DNA of 64,000 nucleotides, taken from Pseudomonas migulae NBRC 103157 (GTDB taxonomy: Bacteria; Pseudomonadota; Gammaproteobacteria; Pseudomonadales; Pseudomonadaceae). The notes under the pieces are model-generated. The model saw only the letters and a program-made list of their open reading frames with translations, did no database searches and had not been told where the DNA came from. The first letter of the stretch is position 1. Every line of letters starts with the position of its first letter. The stretch covers positions 1 through 64,000 of the forward strand of contig NZ_BDAG01000027.1 of NCBI RefSeq assembly GCF_002091715.1, written 5' to 3'. Made by a program: the position numbers and the translations under genes. Below are positions 42,750 through 51,448 of this stretch, piece after piece.

Positions 42750-45032
42750 ATGGAGTTGCTTGGTTTGCATTTCACGACTCAACTGCCAGAGAGCGGTCAG
42801 GTCGTACTCAACTGTGCGCATAACCCTTTTTTGGTGTTGCTGGCCTATGTGGTGGCCTGTGCGGCCGGCTTTGCCACGTTGGACATGACCGAACGGGTCC
42901 GCCATGCAGAAAAATCCGCGAACCAACGACTCTGGCGCTGGGTCGGTGCCGCGTGTCTGGCGGGTGGTATCTGGGCCATGCACTTCATCAGCATGCTGGC
43001 GTTCCAGGTTCCGATCGAAATTCATTACCAAATGCCTGTCACCCTGACCTCGCTGTTGTTCGCGTTGACGGCCTCATGGCTGGCGATGCACACCCTCAGC
43101 CATCCACATGTAAGTTTCCGGCGATACCTGCGGGCCGCGGTGTGGATCGGCCTGGGCATCGCGACCATGCACTACGTGGGCATGGCCGCCATGCGTTCGA
43201 ATGCGACGGCCTATTACCATCCCGTTCTGTTTACCCTCTCGATCGTGATCGCCATTGGCGCCAGCCTCGCCGCATTGTTGATTTCCAGCCATCTGCGCGA
43301 TGGCAGTGGTGCGTTTCATCAACACCTCAAATACACCGCCAGCCTGGTGCTCGGAGCCGGCATCGTCAGCATGCACTTCACCGGTATGGCAGCACTCGAC
43401 CTGGTGCTGCCCGACAACAGCCTCCAGCCGCTGCCCGGTGACAACAATCATGTGCAACTGGGACTGACGGTGGCGGTGATGACGCTGCTGATCATCGGCA
43501 GCAGCATCAGCGCGGCATTGGCGGACAAGAAACTGCAACACAAGGAACACGACCTGCAACGGGTCAATACACTGCTCGGTCAATTGGACCAGGCGCGCAT
43601 GTCACTGCAGCACATGGCGAACAATGATGCCCTGACCAACCTGATCAACCGGCGCGGCTTCAACCAGATCTTCGCCGAGAAGCTGCTCCAGAAAACCAGT
43701 GAAGGCGGCATGCTGGCGGTGATGTTTCTGGACATCGACCATTTCAAGCGGATCAACGACAGCCTCGGCCATCACGCCGGCGACGAACTGCTCAAGGTCC
43801 TGGCCAGCCACATCAAGAGCTCGGTGCGCAGCCACGAAGATGTGGTGGCGCGCTTCGGTGGCGACGAATTCTGCGTCCTCATCAATCTGCGCGATCGCGA
43901 AGAAGCACGGCTCATGGCCCAGCGCATCATGCTGAAAATGAAGGAGCCCATCGAGCTGGCCGGGCGCTGCATGGTCATGACCACCAGCATCGGCATCAGT
44001 CTGTTTCCGGAAGACGGCAAGACGTGCGAAGAGTTGCTGAAAAACGCCGACCTGGCGCTGTATCAATCCAAGCGCAGTGGCCGCAACGGTCTGCATTTCT
44101 TCAATGCCAACCTGAAAACCCATGCCACTCTGGAGCTGCAACTGGAAGAAGAGCTGCGCAACGCCCTTCGCGACGACAGCGGGCTGATGCTCTATTACCA
44201 ACCGATCTATGACCTGAAGACCGGCCAGGTCAGCAAGCTGGAAGCGCTGATTCGTTGGCAGCATCCGGTCCACGGGTTGCTGGCACCGGATCGGTTCATC
44301 GCCATCGCCGAGGCCAACGGCCTGATCGCCGAACTGGACAATTGGGTGCTGCACAAAGCCTGCGAGGACCTGAGCGAGCTGTCGCGCCAAGGCTGCGAAG
44401 ATCTCCATATCGCGCTGAACTGCTCACCCCTGAATCTTGCACGCGAGGAACTGGTCGACGAAATCGATCACGCATTACGGGGCGCCGGGGTGTCGCCGCA
44501 ACGGCTGGAACTGGAAATGACCGAGAATGCGTTGATGGGCAATCTCGACAAGACGTTGGGGCTACTGCGCCGGATTCGCGCCCTGGGTGTGTCGCTGTCG
44601 ATCGACGAGTTTGGCACCGGTTACTCGTCACTGGCCTACCTCAAGCGCCTGCCACTCACTACGCTGAAGCTCGATCGATCGTTCATCCAGGACATCCCCA
44701 CGGCAACCCAGGACATGGAAATTGTCCAGGCGCTCATCATCATCGCCCACACCCTGCATTTAAAGGTGATCACCGAAGGCGTCGAAACCCCTGAGCAATT
44801 CGCGTTTCTCGAGAGTAACGGCTGCGATTTCGTGCAGGGCTACCTGCTCAGTCGTCCAGTGCCATTGGCGGAGTTGCGTCCGGTGCTGAACGAGATCAAC
44901 CAGCGCAAACACACGCGCGCCTTCAACCCTCTGAGTCTGGCTCGCGGTACAACTGCACTAACGTTGACGGGTCCTTTTGCAAAAAGCCCTGAGCCCCATG
45001 CAGGCGCATCAGTTGTGCGGCCAATCCGCTGA
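42750..45032 (+). CDS. MHYT-GGDEF-EAL cyclic-di-GMP signalling protein
   Basis: 760 residues from MELLGLHFTTQLPE; an ATG four codons earlier (42738) is equally possible. Seven hydrophobic segments form an integral sensor with the MHYT motifs MHFISM, MHYVGM and MHFTGM, thought to bind copper and sense oxygen, CO or NO. An intact GGDEF motif lies at about 43857 (RFGGDEFCVLI) and an EAL motif at about 44240 (LEALIRWQHP), so both cyclase and phosphodiesterase activities are possible. The last 110 bases overlap the convergent dehydrogenase gene. Confidence 0.9.
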   Translation: MELLGLHFTTQLPESGQVVLNCAHNPFLVLLAYVVACAAGFATLDMTERVRHAEKSANQRLWRWVGAACLAGGIWAMHFISMLAFQVPIEIHYQMPVTLTSLLFALTASWLAMHTLSHPHVSFRRYLRAAVWIGLGIATMHYVGMAAMRSNATAYYHPVLFTLSIVIAIGASLAALLISSHLRDGSGAFHQHLKYTASLVLGAGIVSMHFTGMAALDLVLPDNSLQPLPGDNNHVQLGLTVAVMTLLIIGSSISAALADKKLQHKEHDLQRVNTLLGQLDQARMSLQHMANNDALTNLINRRGFNQIFAEKLLQKTSEGGMLAVMFLDIDHFKRINDSLGHHAGDELLKVLASHIKSSVRSHEDVVARFGGDEFCVLINLRDREEARLMAQRIMLKMKEPIELAGRCMVMTTSIGISLFPEDGKTCEELLKNADLALYQSKRSGRNGLHFFNANLKTHATLELQLEEELRNALRDDSGLMLYYQPIYDLKTGQVSKLEALIRWQHPVHGLLAPDRFIAIAEANGLIAELDNWVLHKACEDLSELSRQGCEDLHIALNCSPLNLAREELVDEIDHALRGAGVSPQRLELEMTENALMGNLDKTLGLLRRIRALGVSLSIDEFGTGYSSLAYLKRLPLTTLKLDRSFIQDIPTATQDMEIVQALIIIAHTLHLKVITEGVETPEQFAFLESNGCDFVQGYLLSRPVPLAELRPVLNEINQRKHTRAFNPLSLARGTTALTLTGPFAKSPEPHAGASVVRPIR

Positions 45033-45819
45033 CGGGTGTGGCCGAACCCTGTTCACGGGAAAATTTCACCGCAGTGTCGAGGTCCTTGAGCAGCGTACGC
45101 ACGTGCCACTTCACGGGTTCGAAGCGGCTTTCGGCCATTTGCGGGGCGAGGATCTGCAATGGTTTCGAATCGGCAAAACCGCCCGCCAGGGCTTCGGCGA
45201 TCAGGCTGGCCTGCACACCGGAACGCTCGGCCAGCGCCACCACTTCGGCGATGACCAGGGCATTGCAGGCAACAATCATCTGATTACAGACCTTGGTCAC
45301 CTGCCCCGCCCCGACCGCGCCCATATGGGTGACGCGCTGGCCGAGGCTGAGCAGAACAGGCCTGACGCGCTCAAGGTCCGCCGCTTCGCCGCCCACCATA
45401 ATGGCCAGGCTGCCGGCCTCGGCGCCGACAACACCGCCGGACACCGGAGCGTCCAGCCAGCTCATGCCGGCCTGACCGGCCAGCTGCGCGGACATTTCCC
45501 GCGTCGCGGTGGGTTCCAGGCTGGAAAAATCCACCAGCAACTGACCGCTTTTCCCACCTTCGGCAATCCCGCCCGGACCAAACACCACTTCGCGCACCAC
45601 TGCCGTGTCCGCCAGACACACCATCAGCACATCGGCGTGCTGGCACAGCTCGGCAGGCGTGGCGACGTGTCGCGCGCCTGCCTCGACCAGCGGCGCGCAT
45701 TTGTCCGGATTACGGTTCCACACCGTCAGCGGATAACCCGCCGCCAGCAGGCGCCGGCACATCGGCAAACCCATCAGGCCGATCCCGGCAAAACCCAACG
45801 AAGGTAGCGTTGACATCAT
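44923..45819 (-). CDS. NAD(P)-dependent beta-hydroxyacid dehydrogenase (3-hydroxyisobutyrate dehydrogenase family)
   Basis: 298 residues from MMSTLPSLGFAG; ten codons upstream are dropped because AGAAGG lies before this ATG. The Rossmann motif GFAGIGLMGLPM, the family motif DAPVSGGVVGAEAGSL and the catalytic lysine region GQVTKVCNQMIVA are present. Such enzymes act on tartronate semialdehyde, 3-hydroxyisobutyrate or related acids. No operon context selects a substrate. Its 3' end overlaps the GGDEF-EAL gene on the other strand by 110 bases. Confidence 0.87.
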   Translation of the reverse strand: MMSTLPSLGFAGIGLMGLPMCRRLLAAGYPLTVWNRNPDKCAPLVEAGARHVATPAELCQHADVLMVCLADTAVVREVVFGPGGIAEGGKSGQLLVDFSSLEPTATREMSAQLAGQAGMSWLDAPVSGGVVGAEAGSLAIMVGGEAADLERVRPVLLSLGQRVTHMGAVGAGQVTKVCNQMIVACNALVIAEVVALAERSGVQASLIAEALAGGFADSKPLQILAPQMAESRFEPVKWHVRTLLKDLDTAVKFSREQGSATPVSGLAAQLMRLHGAQGFLQKDPSTLVQLYREPDSEG

Positions 45820-46015
45820 TTGGCCTTCTTTTCGATTAAAGATCGCCAAATATTGGCCGATTCATCATGACTAAGGAAAGGATTCCCCCGAGTGATGCTC
45901 AGGCCAACCCCCTGACGCTTGGGCCAATGACGCGCAAAAAAAGACGCGAGAACCCATCCGTGACGGCTCGACGACAGCAGTCGCCCGACCGACCAGCCCA
46001 GGTACATGGCGCACA

Positions 46016-48217
46016 ATGACTTCTAAAAACAATCCCGCCACTGCGATATCCGATCTGACGCTGAGCCCCGCGGCGAACAGCCCCGCAACGTCGAAGCCAT
46101 TGACGCCGTCGCGCCCGCTGGCGACTCAGCAATACCTGTATTTCACCGAGACCAACACGGACCGCATCCTCGATAACCTCGATGGCCTGCGTGACCTGGT
46201 GTTCCCGCGCCCGCCGCACCTGGAAGGCGACAACGAACAGCACAGCGATCAGGAATTCCCGTCGGTGTGCCTGATCGGCCTCGGTCGCTGCGGCTCGAAC
46301 ATTGCGCTGGACGTCGCGGAGCTGGTGTACAACGCCCGCAAGTTCTACCTCAATGAATTCAACAACGAAGACCGCCTGTCGCCGGACAAACGCTATGCCG
46401 AAAAGGGCTACAGCCCGGCGCAGTGGATTCGCAATAACCTGCGCCTGGGGACGAACAAGGCCACCAAACCGGTGTTCCTGGTCGAGCCGCTGGTGATGCT
46501 CGGCGACCTGGACAAAGACATCGCCGGTCGCATCCGCTTCTCGCGCAAGGGCGAAAAAAGCGGCTTCCTGCGTGACTACAGCAAAATGAAAATCATGGAC
46601 TTGTCGGAAGTCCACGCCGGTGGTGCCGGTAACGCGCCGATCCTCGGCCAGTACCTGGCCAAGATCATCCTGAACAAGGACACCCAGCGTTTTTCCAGCC
46701 CGGACTGGAAGATGATTCACTCGTACCTGATCGACAGCTGCGGCATCAAGGCCAACCAGTCGCGCCTGTATTTCTCGATCTTCAGCGCCGGCGGCGGTAC
46801 CGGTTCGGGCATGGCCTCGGAATTCGGCCTGGCCCAGCAGCACTCGTACATGAACAAGACGTTCGACACCAAGCCGATGGACGAGCATGACGGCAAGAGC
46901 GGTCACTCCTTCGTCTTCGAGCCGATCTTCACCAGCGGCATTTGCGTACTGCCGAACATTTCCGATCACCGCAGTGAAATGTCCGAGGCGCTGCACATCA
47001 ACGCCGGTCGCCTGCTGTGCAAATACCTGTCGGAAGAGTGGGACTTCTCCTACAACTTCGCCAATGAAGACAGCAGCGAAGCCAGCGTCATGGGCCGTAT
47101 CCGCCCATGGAACGCCATGATGCTGATCTCCAACGACATCATGCGTTATGCCGAAGAAAGCGATGACGGCAACATCCAGAACATCGACGTCAACGCGATG
47201 GAAAAGCACGCCAACCAGTACATCTCGCAGCAGATCTTCAACATTCTGACGGCGCAGGCGGTCACGACCGACTACGACCAGAACTATTTCCGTCGCGCCG
47301 GCATCGACATCGGCGAAACCATTCGCCTCGATGCCAACGACCTGTTCATGAGTCTGGCCGGTCCGGTGGCGATTGCCTACGCCGAATCGGTGGTGCCGGA
47401 AACGCCGCCGCCGAGCAGCGACAAGTTCAAGGTGTTCGAGAAAGAACCGCAGCGCCTGAACATCGATGACCTGTTCTTCCGCTCCATCGACCTGCCGCAC
47501 TTCAACAAGGTCACACAGGCCATCGAAGGCATCAGCTTGTTGCCGATCGAATCCAAGCGCTATCGGGCGTCGCTGGAGCAGTACAAGAATTCCGGTTATG
47601 ACGCGGCCGCGTTGCACGACCTGCACTTCTTCAAGAACTGCTCGTCGGTGGTCTCGATCGTGTCGTTGCCGAAGGACTACAAACTGTCCTACATGGACCT
47701 GAACCGGTTGAAGACTCACCTCAACAGCCTGTTCCCGAACACCACGCTCAAGCGTTATGCCTTGGTGATCGGCGCGTCGGCCAACTTGTCGTTGACCACG
47801 TTGATCGCCAAGAGCCCGTGCCTGTCGGACGACTTCCTGACGCTGATCGTCGCGTTCATCAAGCGCTGCTTCGCGAAGAACCCGTACCGTTTCGACGACA
47901 CGCTGGATAACTCGATCCTGGACTTCATCATCAATGAAGAGTTTGACGAAGGCCTGATCGACGACTTGCTCAACGAGTTCGAAAACCCGGCGAAGATTCT
48001 CGATACCAACTGGTATGCGATCAAACCGATGTACGAGAAAAAGTACCGTGAGCTGATCAGCGACAAGGACAAGTTCGTCTCGATCAATGACATTCGCCTG
48101 TCGCGCGATTGCGTGAAGAAGGCGATCAAGTACCTGCGCGAGATCTACCGTCACCGGATTGGCAAGACCAAGGTTATTTCCCTCAATAACCATACTGGCA
48201 AGACGTTTTCGGTCTGA
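46016..48217 (+). CDS. large tubulin/FtsZ-superfamily GTPase-like protein
   Basis: 733 residues, no signal peptide or membrane segment; the first 35 are Ser/Pro/Thr-rich. Four loops fit a tubulin/FtsZ nucleotide fold in the right order. T1-like is LIGLGRCGSNIA at 86-97. T3-like is HAGGAGNAPILGQYLAK at 200-216, recalling GAGANPEVG of FtsZ. T4 is the exact GGGTGSG at 259-265. T7-like is LDANDLFMSLAG at 438-449, whose D439 and D442 match the catalytic NxDxxD pair except for the Asn. The remaining 280 residues have no recognised domain. The protein is about twice the length of FtsZ. The gene stands alone, divergent from a dehydrogenase gene and followed by a REP pair. Polymerisation and role are unknown. 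Confidence 0.8.
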   Translation: MTSKNNPATAISDLTLSPAANSPATSKPLTPSRPLATQQYLYFTETNTDRILDNLDGLRDLVFPRPPHLEGDNEQHSDQEFPSVCLIGLGRCGSNIALDVAELVYNARKFYLNEFNNEDRLSPDKRYAEKGYSPAQWIRNNLRLGTNKATKPVFLVEPLVMLGDLDKDIAGRIRFSRKGEKSGFLRDYSKMKIMDLSEVHAGGAGNAPILGQYLAKIILNKDTQRFSSPDWKMIHSYLIDSCGIKANQSRLYFSIFSAGGGTGSGMASEFGLAQQHSYMNKTFDTKPMDEHDGKSGHSFVFEPIFTSGICVLPNISDHRSEMSEALHINAGRLLCKYLSEEWDFSYNFANEDSSEASVMGRIRPWNAMMLISNDIMRYAEESDDGNIQNIDVNAMEKHANQYISQQIFNILTAQAVTTDYDQNYFRRAGIDIGETIRLDANDLFMSLAGPVAIAYAESVVPETPPPSSDKFKVFEKEPQRLNIDDLFFRSIDLPHFNKVTQAIEGISLLPIESKRYRASLEQYKNSGYDAAALHDLHFFKNCSSVVSIVSLPKDYKLSYMDLNRLKTHLNSLFPNTTLKRYALVIGASANLSLTTLIAKSPCLSDDFLTLIVAFIKRCFAKNPYRFDDTLDNSILDFIINEEFDEGLIDDLLNEFENPAKILDTNWYAIKPMYEKKYRELISDKDKFVSINDIRLSRDCVKKAIKYLREIYRHRIGKTKVISLNNHTGKTFSV

Positions 48218-48230
48218 TCCGACACCGCAG

Positions 48231-48325
48231 CGTCGCATTCGCGGGCAAGCCCGCTCCCACATTCGATCGCACTCTTATGAAAGAACTCGATCAACTGTGG
48301 GAGCGGGCTTGCCCGCGAATGCGGC
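48231..48325. repeat. REP inverted pair (family B)
   Basis: CATTCGCGGGCAAGCCCGCT and the mirrored AGCGGGCTTGCCCGCGAATG around a spacer, 13 bases after the tubulin-like gene. The rest of the 302-base gap has one small hairpin (48365-48382) and the site below. Confidence 0.92.
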
Positions 48326-48498
48326 CTCACATCCACCGCAAATTCCAACATCCAGAAACAATTAAGCAGCCCGCAGGCTGCTCAATAAACTGTTCCCGTT
48401 ACGTTTACGTCACCCTCGTCAAGACCCTTCTGTGGCCTTTCTCTACGGCAACATGCCATCACGCTACTCGGCTACACACTTTTATCGATGGAACTCTC

Positions 48499-48513
48499 GC
48501 ACTAATTAGGTGC
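48499..48513. promoter_or_regulatory. NtrC-like symmetric site
   Basis: GCACTAATTAGGTGC matches the NtrC pattern GCAC-N7-GTGC. It lies between the 3' ends of two convergent genes, where no known promoter is expected, so it may be coincidental. Confidence 0.25.
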
Positions 48514-48519
48514 ATAGAT

Positions 48520-48825
48520 TCACTTCGTCGCCCTTTCCTGGATCAGAATCCACGGCGAAACCACCACTGCCCACAACTCCGGATCACGTTCGAAAAGATC
48601 CAGCGCCCGCGTTTCAGACAGCTTGGCGACCTCGTCGGCGGCCAGCCAGGCAGCCACTTTCTCGCCTTCGTCCGTCGCCACCGCTTCCGCCGCAGCGATC
48701 AAATCCAGACCAGGATCGACCCACAATAGGGCACCCTTGGCGAAGAACGGCTCCAGCTCTTTCCAGGTAATAGATGCGGTTTCACCAAGCAGCTTGGCAT
48801 AGAGGGTGCTAGGTTCTTGAGTCAT
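48520..48825 (-). CDS. DUF2288 family protein
   Basis: 101 residues. The pattern LYAKLLGETASITWKELEPF, GALLWVDPGLDLIAAAEAVA and FERDPELWAVVVSPWILIQE is that of the small DUF2288 proteins of gamma-proteobacteria. It is acidic and soluble with no signal peptide. No function is known. It is a single gene divergent from braC, with 339 bases between them. Confidence 0.85.
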   Translation of the reverse strand: MTQEPSTLYAKLLGETASITWKELEPFFAKGALLWVDPGLDLIAAAEAVATDEGEKVAAWLAADEVAKLSETRALDLFERDPELWAVVVSPWILIQERATK

Positions 48826-49049
48826 GGGTCCTGTCCGGAAAAGAAATCGACGTGGATGATAACGTCGGTGGTCTGGCAGAAAAACCCGGATGCAATTGAG
48901 TTACCGATTGAAAACTGCAGGAAAGCCAAGGATTGCTGATATTTCAGCTGAAGCCCCCGCCGCAATTCTGTCTTTTTCTTTCAAAAAAGCGACACCTCCT
49001 GATTTTGCCCCCTGGCGCCAGCTTCCCAGGCTAACAATCGGCGCTCTAC

Positions 49050-49065
49050 ACTGTACCGGTACAGT
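49050..49065. promoter_or_regulatory. 16-base perfect palindrome before braC
   Basis: ACTGTACCGGTACAGT, 100 bases upstream of the braC start, in the 339-base gap after the DUF2288 gene. It resembles a regulator operator. The spacing CTGT-N6-ACAG is two bases shorter than a LexA box. An open frame at 48890-49168 in this gap is judged non-coding. Confidence 0.5.
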
Positions 49066-49164
49066 TGCCGGGGGCATTTTCCGGAGGATATCGAAGATAT
49101 CTGACCCGGTTCTGCTGCTACGGCGCCAGGACTATAAAAACTACAACAGTAAGAGTGGAGCACT

Positions 49165-50292
49165 ATGACTAAGGCTACTAAGCAGATTTCCAAACTGTTT
49201 GCCGCTATGGTTCTGGCCGGGGTTGCCAGCCATTCGTTCGCAGCTGACACCATCAAGATCGGCATCGCCGGCCCTAAGACCGGTCCTGTAGCCCAATACG
49301 GCGACATGCAGTTCAGTGGCGCCAAAATGGCCATCGAACAGATCAACGCCAAGGGTGGCGTAGACGGCAAGAAACTCGAAGCCGTTGAATACGATGACGC
49401 CTGTGATCCAAAACAAGCGGTGGCTGTCGCGAACAAAGTCGTCAACGACGGCGTGAAGTTCGTGGTCGGTCACCTGTGCTCCAGCTCCACTCAACCGGCT
49501 TCGGACATCTACGAAGACGAAGGCGTGATCATGATCACCCCGGCTGCCACCAGCCCGGACATCACCAATCGCGGTTACAAAATGATCTTCCGTACTATCG
49601 GTCTGGACAGCGCCCAGGGCCCTGCCGCCGGTAACTACATTGCCGACTTCGTGAAACCGAAAATCGTTGCTGTTCTGCACGACAAACAGCAATACGGTGA
49701 AGGCATCGCCAGCGCCGTGAAGAAAACCCTGGAAGGCAAAGGCGTCAAGGTTGCCGTGTTCGAAGGCATCAACGCCGGCGACAAAGACTTCTCTTCGATG
49801 GTCTCCAAGCTCAAGCAAGCCAACGTCGACTTCGTCTACTACGGCGGCTACCACCCGGAGCTGGGCCTGATCCTGCGTCAATCCCAGGAAAAAGGCCTGA
49901 AAGCCAAGTTCATGGGTCCGGAAGGCGTGGGTAACGACTCCATTTCGCAGATCGCCAAGGAAGCTTCCGAAGGCCTGCTGGTAACCCTGCCGAAATCCTT
50001 CGATCAGGATCCTGCCAACATTGCCCTGGCTGATGCGTTCAAAGCGAAGAAAGAAGACCCGAGCGGTCCGTTCGTGTTCCCGGCCTACTCGGCTGTGACC
50101 GTGATTGCTGACGGCATCAAGGCTGCCAAGAGCGAAGACTCTGCCAAAGTGGCTGAAGCTATCCACGCCGGCACGTTCAAGACCCCGACTGGCGACCTGA
50201 GCTTCGACGCCAAGGGCGACCTGAAAGACTTCAAATTTGTGGTTTACGAGTGGCACTTCGGCAAACCAAAAACTGAAGCCAAGCCTCAGTAA
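49165..50292 (+). CDS. braC: branched-chain amino acid ABC transporter, binding protein
   Basis: 375 residues with a signal peptide ending at about HSFAA. The Leu/Ile/Val-binding fold is clear: DTIKIGIAGPKTGPVAQYGD, the serine/threonine cluster CSSSTQPASDIYEDEG, and YYGGYHPELGLILRQ. It binds leucine, isoleucine, valine and probably alanine and threonine in the periplasm. A strong terminator follows, so braC is probably made in excess of the membrane genes downstream. Confidence 0.94.
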   Translation: MTKATKQISKLFAAMVLAGVASHSFAADTIKIGIAGPKTGPVAQYGDMQFSGAKMAIEQINAKGGVDGKKLEAVEYDDACDPKQAVAVANKVVNDGVKFVVGHLCSSSTQPASDIYEDEGVIMITPAATSPDITNRGYKMIFRTIGLDSAQGPAAGNYIADFVKPKIVAVLHDKQQYGEGIASAVKKTLEGKGVKVAVFEGINAGDKDFSSMVSKLKQANVDFVYYGGYHPELGLILRQSQEKGLKAKFMGPEGVGNDSISQIAKEASEGLLVTLPKSFDQDPANIALADAFKAKKEDPSGPFVFPAYSAVTVIADGIKAAKSEDSAKVAEAIHAGTFKTPTGDLSFDAKGDLKDFKFVVYEWHFGKPKTEAKPQ

Positions 50293-50316
50293 GGCGTTGC
50301 CTGACTGACTGCCAAT

Positions 50317-50346
50317 AAAGCCCACGGCGTGCCGTGGGCTTTGTTT
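50317..50346 (+). terminator. terminator between braC and braD
   Basis: AAAGCCCACGGC (50317-50328) and GCCGTGGGCTTT (50331-50342) form a 12-base stem followed by a T-rich run. Partial read-through would link the two parts of the operon. Confidence 0.85.
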
Positions 50347-50524
50347 TACGAACGTATTGGGCCGCGCTGGCGTGATCCGCCAGTCTCCCCACCTGAAAAT
50401 CTCAAAACCGTCATCAGCGGTTCGCTGGCAAACCTCGCGTTCGAAGTGGATGCAGATCCACGGGGCTCGAGCGGGAAAATGACTCCACCAGTGAAATGCG
50501 TATCAGGTTTTTAGGAGCGCTGTA

Positions 50525-51448
50525 ATGCCTGACATCTATCACTTCTTCCAACAGCTGGTTAATGGTCTGACCATTGGCAGCACGTATGCCCTGATCGCCA
50601 TCGGCTATACGATGGTTTACGGCATCATTGGAATGATCAACTTCGCCCACGGCGAGGTGTACATGATCGGCTCTTACGTGGCGTTCATCGCCATCGCCGG
50701 GCTGGCCATGCTGGGACTCGACAGTGTTCCGCTGTTGATGACCGCCGCTTTCCTCGCGACCATTGTCGTGACCAGTGCCTACGGTTACAGCATCGAACGG
50801 ATCGCCTACCGCCCCCTGCGCGGCAGCAACCGTCTGATCCCGCTGATTTCCGCCATCGGCATGTCGATCTTCCTGCAGAACACGGTTCTGCTGGCGCAAG
50901 ACTCCAAGGACAAATCCATCCCCAACCTGATCCCCGGCAACTTCGCCATCGGGCCAGGTGGCGCACACGAAGTGCTGATTTCCTACATGCAAATCGTGGT
51001 GTTCGTGGTGACCCTGGTCGCCATGCTCGGCCTGACGCTGTTCATCTCCCGCTCTCGCCTGGGTCGCGCCTGCCGCGCCTGTGCCGAAGACATCAAGATG
51101 GCCAACCTGCTGGGTATCAACACCAACAACATCATCGCCCTGACCTTCGTCATCGGTGCCGCGCTGGCGGCCATCGCGGCCGTGCTGCTGAGCATGCAAT
51201 ACGGCGTGATCAACCCGAACGCCGGTTTCCTGGTCGGCCTCAAGGCCTTCACCGCAGCGGTACTGGGCGGAATCGGCAGCATCCCCGGCGCCATGCTCGG
51301 CGGGATCGTGCTTGGGGTGGCGGAAGCCTTTGGTGCCGATATCTTCGGCGACCAGTACAAGGACGTCGTGGCGTTCGGCCTATTGGTTCTGGTGTTGTTG
51401 TTCCGGCCAACCGGCCTGTTGGGCCGTCCGGAGGTTGAGAAAGTATGA
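50525..51448 (+). CDS. braD: branched-chain amino acid ABC transporter permease
   Basis: 307 residues, eight or so hydrophobic segments, starting MPDIYHFFQQLVNGLTIGS; TTAGGAG precedes the ATG. The permease motif FTAAVLGGIGSIPGAMLGG lies near the C-terminus and is the site of contact with the ATPases. It overlaps braE by four bases. Confidence 0.94.
   Translation: MPDIYHFFQQLVNGLTIGSTYALIAIGYTMVYGIIGMINFAHGEVYMIGSYVAFIAIAGLAMLGLDSVPLLMTAAFLATIVVTSAYGYSIERIAYRPLRGSNRLIPLISAIGMSIFLQNTVLLAQDSKDKSIPNLIPGNFAIGPGGAHEVLISYMQIVVFVVTLVAMLGLTLFISRSRLGRACRACAEDIKMANLLGINTNNIIALTFVIGAALAAIAAVLLSMQYGVINPNAGFLVGLKAFTAAVLGGIGSIPGAMLGGIVLGVAEAFGADIFGDQYKDVVAFGLLVLVLLFRPTGLLGRPEVEKV

Noticed and set aside
45899..48262. 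Long open frame on the minus strand (787 codons) opposite the tubulin-like gene
   Set aside because: It is the mirror frame of a strong coding sequence with high GC at the third position; its translation is rich in Val, Asp, Arg and Gln without any fold signature.
49050..49065. LexA box reading of the braC palindrome
   Set aside because: LexA needs CTGT-N8-ACAG; here the spacing is N6.
48890..49168. 92-codon plus-strand frame before braC
   Set aside because: No ribosome site, overlaps the braC start and the promoter region with the palindrome; composition is not coding-like.
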